Positions 59,440 to 64,000 of a stretch of DNA of 64,000 nt are shown here, piece after piece. Positions within the stretch are counted from its first letter, which is position 1, and every line of letters starts with the position of its first letter. Under the pieces are notes generated by a model. It saw nothing but the letters and a program-made list of their open reading frames with translations. It did not search any database and was not told where the DNA came from. The stretch covers positions 574,501 through 638,500 of the forward strand of contig JASJOG010000028.1 of assembly GCA_030142905.1 (NCBI GenBank), in the 5' to 3' direction. This DNA comes from Heliopora coerulea. Lineage: Eukaryota > Cnidaria > Anthozoa > Scleralcyonacea > Helioporidae. Made by a program: the position numbers and the translations under genes.

Positions 59440-59655
59440 TTAAATGTGGTAGCTTGGTAGATATATGATGCTTTATACGCACGTTCTCAAGCCATTATTC
59501 TCAGAAAAACATTCTGAGTTCCTGACGGGAATCGAACCGGTAACCTTAGAGCATCTCACCGGCGATGAGAAGGTTACAGGTTCGATTCCCGTCAGGCACT
59601 CTGAAAGTTTTTCTGTGTAGAACAGCTTGAGAACGTGCGTATAAAACATCAAGTA
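59440..59655 (-). mobile_element. Second inverted dimer of tRNA-derived SINE family B
   Basis: The left arm (GTGGTAGCTTGGTAG, TACGCACGTTCTCAAG, TGACGGGAATCGAACC) and the right arm (GGTTCGATTCCCGTCAGGC, TTTTTCTG, CTTGAGAACGTGCGTATAAA) are inverted copies. The left head is truncated at the junction near 59549. Only the left arm carries the CTACCAAGCTACCAC tail (reversed), so the architecture is the same as at 57959-58225 but in opposite orientation and diverged in sequence. Confidence 0.75.
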
Positions 59656-59677
59656 TATTTTTAAGCGAGATATTTAC

Positions 59678-60185
59678 CTTGTTTTTTTAGGCTTTTCATC
59701 TTCATACTCATCTGAGCAGTTCATCTTCATACTCATCTTCATACTCATCTTCATACTCATCGTACCTGGAATAAAACCCAGAGGACATATTTTTCTTAGC
59801 TTATCCTTTACGAATGTCGTTGAAGATTAGACCTCGTTCAGTTTTGCAACTTAGCTAAAAGGTTCACCAAAACGCGGGAAACTCTTAAACTAAATAGCCA
59901 TCTACATGATACGACTACCGTACACGATTTTTCGCGCTGGTTTCTGCAGTTTTGTTCAAGAACCCTACTCCTTCTTATCGTTGGTTCACAATACGTGCTG
60001 AATATTCCCGTGAATGAATGTGCACTTAAGGCAAGCAACCGTATGCAATAGTTCTACCATCAAGATCAGCCTCAATGTGCAGCAACAAGAATGTGCAATA
60101 ACAAACAATTACCTTTCTCACCAACAAGGCGATAGGACAGACACATTTCAACAGCGAGCAACGTGATAAACAGAGATAACTTCAT
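59678..60185 (-). CDS. 5' exons of a secreted-protein gene, 3' part not found
   Basis: Exon 1 (60185-60113) encodes MKLSLFITLLAVEMCLSYRL, a signal peptide, then VGEK, with donor GGTAATTG in phase 1. Exon 2 (59765-59678; acceptor TTTTATTCCAG) is built on a 12-bp repeat, ATGAGTATGAAG. In the phase set by exon 1 it reads as Met/Ser/Lys repeats, then NCSDEYEDEKPKKT; one frame over it reads as (DEYE)n followed by a stop. A donor-like GTAAATAT follows exon 2, so more exons are expected, but inserted SINE/LINE sequence follows on that side and none was identified. A TATA box lies 94 bp upstream. Family unknown. Confidence 0.5.
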
Positions 60186-60278
60186 CTTGGAATGATGTTT
60201 TCTTCTTGTTTCTTCTTTCGTGATCAGCTCCAAACTTGCTCCTGGCACAACTGGTACTCTATCACCAACCTCTGTTCT

Positions 60279-60287
60279 ATTTATAGG
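60279..60287 (-). promoter_or_regulatory. TATA box of the 60185 secreted-protein gene
   Basis: CTATAAATA on the minus strand, 94 bp before the start codon, so a short 5' leader is expected. Confidence 0.65.
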
Positions 60288-60289
60288 GT

Positions 60290-61784
60290 AGTGCCTCACA
60301 ATATTGTCCAATAAAAATCCAGGTTATTTTCGTACTGAATAATGAAAACACACTTACAGCAGAACAAAACAGTATTTGGTGTTTCGCTTCGCTGAAGTAA
60401 ACAAGATGCGGTTGACTACACAAGGAGACTTGCTGAGTGATCCCCCTCAGTGATTTTGAGAGGTTGACGTTGTTGTATATTTCATGGGTCGGCAATCATG
60501 CAAGATTACCGACACGCAAAATGAAAATGATTTAACAATGCACTCCCACTTGCACGATGTAGAAACACATGTACACCGGTCAGAAACGACTTTGCATGCG
60601 ATAGCGTGAGGCCATTTTCGACCACAAACTGGCGATTGATTGGGAATTTTTATGGCAAACAAAAAGAGTGAACTGGTCGTTAGAGGAATGATACGGGTAG
60701 TCCGGTGTAAGTGATTAGACATCTTTAACCACCCGAGTCACCAAATTAAACGGTCTCAAAAAGTATTGGTATGATCAGTCCTTGCGCAAGTTCCATGGTG
60801 TTTTTTATTTTGACTCCTTTCCGTATATTATGTAATTATATCATGTTCGTTCATTGTACTCATCGCTGCTGTTCCTGCGTTCATTTTGGATGATCGTGGT
60901 TTATATGCCTATGATAGTCTTGTAATAAAAATTATTACCCAGCAAATAACAATTTTTATCACCAGACTTCGGTTTCCGCCTGGTATTTCGATAGCCGAAA
61001 TCCTAACTATGATAGTCTTGTATGTGATAGGAATCATTTCTCTTCTCATTTTGTTTGTTAATGTTTTATAATACTTGTACATGAGGTTGATAAAGTGATT
61101 GATTGATTGACTGATTAATAAAGTGATCGATTTTATTGGATGATGGACTTATGCATCAATGAAGACTGTGCAACATCAAGTGTATGCCGAAGGTATCTTT
61201 AATGACAATCGTTGGGAGAGCAAGAGCCTGATAACCCAGAGGTATGCGCCAACATTCACGTCGGACTCATCACTTTCAAATGTTAGTTTGTGGTGCAACT
61301 TGAAAATAATTTATCTCGACTTATTTTTTAGCATACCCCGACAAAAAAGTAGTATTGTTTCGCAAGAGGTTGGGATGGAACCATTTTGTTCCATTGCAGT
61401 AACATGCCATACAAGGTGTGCGTACTCTCAGGCAATATTTCGGTGCATGTATAGTGTAAGAGTTCAGTTAATCATATAAAAACAGGATACTGCGTAGACA
61501 GTGTTATATAAATAAGGTAAAAAGTTCAAAGGTTGATGACGACGGTGACCAATCTTTGAGCTTCTTACCTTGTAAGCAGAGTACCTTTATTTTATCTCGA
61601 GGCTCTGTAGAAAGGACAATCAGAATAATTGCTAAATTAACAAAGACGACCTGTGATCTTTGTAACTGGAGAAAAAACGCACTTTTAGAATAGAAATTTG
61701 TCACTGGTAAACCTGTTGGGAATACAGATTTTGAGAAGGCGATAGTCGTCTTTATTAGGAACATGTCTTGGGTGGGTTGAGGGC
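60290..61784. other. Stretch upstream of the secreted-protein gene up to the LTR
   Basis: No recognised gene. Short ORFs occur on both strands. A small GATTGATTGATT run lies near 61100. Confidence 0.4.
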
Positions 61785-61953
61785 TGTCACAGTTTGTAGT
61801 TTTGTGTTTTATTATCCGTATATTTTACATCTATATCTCTCGCAGCACAACAATCCCTTCCAAAAGAAAACGCGCGTTACCCCCCACATCGTCTGCACGT
61901 GAGTTCCAAGCTTACAGTTAATATTTACCCCAATATTATTCTATACTGTCACA
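61785..61953 (-). repeat. 3' LTR of the Gypsy-like element, 169 bp
   Basis: On the minus strand it begins TGTGACAGTATAG and ends CAAACTGTGACA, so it has TG...CA ends with short inverted repeats. An AATAAAA signal (61807-61813 reversed) lies near its 3' end. A polypurine tract directly precedes it. The 5' LTR would be beyond the right edge. Confidence 0.75.
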
Positions 61954-61964
61954 TCCTTCTCCCC
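61954..61964 (-). other. Polypurine tract
   Basis: GGGGAGAAGGA on the minus strand, immediately 5' of the LTR. This is the standard plus-strand primer site of LTR elements. Confidence 0.7.
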
Positions 61965-62001
61965 TAGTTTCAACGTAATATGAATAGCTACTTTACTTAT
62001 C

Positions 62002-62692
62002 CTAATTGTTATCATGTTCTTCTACAATGCTATCTACGGGTTCGCGGTATTGATACGACTGTTGGTCTTCCTGCAATTGAATAAACTGCGTTTGACGTCT
62101 TGCTCTGGTTGAACGTCTCGGATTCAACTCTGGTTGTACCTCCGGTTGTACTACTTCGTTTTCCTCATCTTCGCGTTGCATTTCATGCTGTAACGTTTGT
62201 CGTCGCCAAGGTAGCAACTCATTGTAATGTCGTACCTCCAGCTTGGCTCCTGCGTTTGCTGCCTCCCTGATTTTGTAAGTCACAAGTCCAGTTTGTCCAA
62301 CAACGACATATGGACCTTGGAAGTAATTACGTAACTTTCCTCCTGACGTTTGATAGTTTTTCTTTATTACCAAGTCATTCAATTGATAACCTTTATGATA
62401 AACTCGTTTCCTGGTTCTCGTTGCTTGTTTCTCTTGTGTTTCCTTAATCTTCCTTCTTGTTCTTCGTATTACTGTCCCTTTTTTTGGTGTTTTCCCGCAC
62501 CGACTTGGCTAGCTTTTCTTGCTCCGTTGGTCCGTTTGGTTTATAATCCTCGTCATCATTTTCGTTCCTTTCCGGGGGTAATAAGAAGGACTCCGGTCGA
62601 TTAGGCTTTTGCTTGAATAGCAGTTCGAAAGGGCTAAGGTCTGTTGTTGCCGATTTACCCGAGTTGAAAGCATAGGCCACCATGGGGAGCAT
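62002..62692 (-). pseudogene. Integrase C-terminal part, frameshifted
   Basis: The first frame (62692-62444) shows MLPMVAYAFNSGKSATTDLS and PFELLFKQKP, the end of the integrase core with the usual SPFELLF motif. A second frame (62382-62002) shows a basic GPYVVVGQTGLVTYKI region, like the Gypsy integrase C-terminal domain, then an acidic and Arg-rich tail. The two are in different frames, so at least one indel lies between 62382 and 62444. Confidence 0.75.
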
Positions 62693-63597
62693 GGTGTTGT
62701 CAAGTTGTCAAGTGCCTGTTTGTGAGTAGGGTCAAGAGTTTCATCAGTCTGATAATGTATTCTTCTGGTGTCCAACTCCAGCTCGAGATTCCAATTTTGG
62801 AAACGAACTTCAAAATTGGTATTAGCCCATGCTAATTTTTGGTTCTGATATAGTGTTTGTACTTGGGAACCCAGGTTTGCAACTCTTAATATTACTTGGT
62901 GTGGTATTGTGGGACGTGTTACTATTCTACACACCCCCACTAATTCAGTTTGTTGAGTTATTGGTTCAATCAGTACTTCGTTACACAACAAGGGTGTGTC
63001 TAAATTACATAAGACTGCTGTCTGTGTCGCAGCAGCCAGATCAACTGTTTCAGCAGGTCTAACCACAACCGGGTGAAGTTCTACTGCTGCCGAACTACAT
63101 TGATAGCTGTGATAAAAGGTACAACAGCTACCATCCTCTAATCTTAGTTCTCCTCTTCACCAGTCCATCATATATTCACCTAATCTGGCTTGAAAGCCAG
63201 CGCCTAACAGGTAAGGCACTACCAACCCTTGTGCAACATAAAATGTGTGCTGTTTTACCATAGTGGTGCCAATTTGCACATTTAAAGTCATTTTACCCTT
63301 ACAGTTAACTTTTGATCCCTCAACGGCTTGGGGTGTGTCATTTCGCATTACTGGTGTTAGTTCAACTCCTTCTTTTATCTTATCCGCTGCTATCAGGCTG
63401 AGGTCACTACCACTGTCCCATAATGCACTAACTGTATTTTTACCCAAGGTCACTCGAACAAATGGAGATTTCGAAAGTACTCCAGCATAACAGTTTTGGG
63501 TATAATCTTGATCATGTGCTTGCAATTTATGTCTATTTTCGTTATTTACCTTTAAAAACTGGTGATATCCTTTATCCCAGTACTGGTCTGACCCCAC
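62509..63597 (-). pseudogene. Retropepsin and following pol segment, one nonsense codon
   Basis: An aspartic protease lies near the start (ALWDSGSDLSLIAADK holds the catalytic Asp-Ser-Gly; a hydrophobic flap follows and VVPYLLGAGFQARL near the end). A TGA at 63157-63159 interrupts the frame. Downstream sequence in the same frame is the protease-to-RT linker seen in Gypsy elements (TLYQNQKLAWANTN). The linker ends at the deletion junction near 62700, where TTGACAAC is tandemly repeated. Confidence 0.75.
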
Positions 63598-63611
63598 CCA
63601 GCCAGGCCTCT

Positions 63612-64000
63612 TTAGTTTAAATAGTTTGAATCATCCGCCGAATCCTGACCCTGGACTGCACGAGATGCTTGTTCATTGCGTTTGTGCAGTCGAAATTCCT
63701 TCCATCCGCCTGGATGTTGTTTTCCGCACTGTGGGTACCAACAACGAATAGATCTGCTACGACCGGGGAATCGACCCCGGGAACTACGACCCGACTTGTT
63801 ATTTGCATTTACTTGAAGATTGTCGACTTTTTTTTCAAGCTCGGTCAATTTCTGTCGTAGAACACTGTTTTCTTCTCTGATAGCGCAGATACTGGGAGCA
63901 TCACCACTTGTTTGAAGAATGGATGAAAGTTCTTGAGCTGCGACAAGTACCGTTTCAGGTACTTCACACGTGCCATCCTGTTTACAGAAACCTTTTTCAA
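63612..64000 (-). CDS. Gag C-terminal part with Cys/His knuckle-like motif
   Basis: The frame is open to the right edge. A coiled-coil segment (REENSVLRQKLTELEKKVDN) is followed by an Arg/Ser-rich stretch and CWYPQCGKQHPGGWKEFRLH, a zinc-knuckle-like motif. It ends at a stop 15 bases before the protease frame, so gag and pol are in different frames here, as is common. Confidence 0.6.
   Translation of the reverse strand, partial: EKGFCKQDGTCEVPETVLVAAQELSSILQTSGDAPSICAIREENSVLRQKLTELEKKVDNLQVNANNKSGRSSRGRFPGRSRSIRCWYPQCGKQHPGGWKEFRLHKRNEQASRAVQGQDSADDSNYLN

Larger units (their letters stand above)
61785..64000 (-). mobile_element. Gypsy-like LTR retrotransposon, 3' part, internally deleted and decayed
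   Basis: Order on the minus strand: gag end, protease, start of a further pol segment, then an abrupt junction to the integrase C-terminal part, polypurine tract and 3' LTR. Reverse transcriptase, RNase H and the integrase catalytic core are absent. The element continues past the right edge of the window. Confidence 0.85.

Noticed and set aside
60886..61071. Hydrophobic 61-codon ORF
   Set aside because: No signal-peptide pattern or conserved motif, in AT-rich sequence where such ORFs arise by chance.

Overview
This is a piece of animal nuclear genome, AT-rich and full of introns and transposon debris. It looks like an anthozoan cnidarian, most likely a stony coral. The basis is clean GT-AG genes of conserved animal proteins, an apolipoprotein-L-like fragment, a HIRAN-like ORF of a type I associate with cnidarian genomes, two DUF6209-type proteins, and many short inverted-repeat transposons and tRNA-derived SINEs. 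The species cannot be fixed from the sequence alone. Exon models were built by reading splice sites and phases by eye. No database search was run.

Layout. (1) 530-17521, minus: a BET bromodomain gene (BRD2/3/4-like), 13 coding exons, with both bromodomains, the basic linker and the start of the NET domain. It runs off the left edge. Its introns hold Harbinger-like, hAT-like and mariner-like MITEs and a SINE. (2) 19242-22672, minus: CSNK2B (casein kinase 2 beta), 6 exons, apparently complete. (3) 23311-26952, plus: POLE3, 4 exons, complete, divergent from CSNK2B. (4) 27268-29750: a decayed pogo-like DNA transposon that also carries an antisense HIRAN-like ORF. (5) 32166-40504, plus: TMEM115, complete. 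Its introns hold a Tigger-like MITE, SINEs, a large foldback and a truncated LINE. (6) 41166-41799, minus: a broken apolipoprotein-L-like gene. (7) 42500-52600: mostly repeats, plus a predicted 53-residue secreted peptide gene (47584-48211). (8) 52859-53560 plus and 56352-57053 minus: two convergent paralogs, each with two DUF6209-like domains. (9) 57959-59655: two independent insertions of a head-to-head inverted tRNA-derived SINE flanking LINE-like 3' sequence. (10) 59678-60185, minus: the first exons of another secreted-protein gene, with a TATA box. (11) 61785-64000, minus: the 3' part of a Gypsy-like LTR retrotransposon with a 169-bp LTR and a large internal deletion.

How it fits together. 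The left 40 kb is ordinary housekeeping territory: chromatin reading, a kinase regulator, a replication/chromatin histone-fold protein and a Golgi membrane protein. The right 20 kb is accessory, with secreted peptides, lineage-restricted DUF6209 proteins and dense, nested repeats. The most unusual items are the foldback SINE family, the HIRAN ORF inside the pogo element, and the DUF6209 pair.
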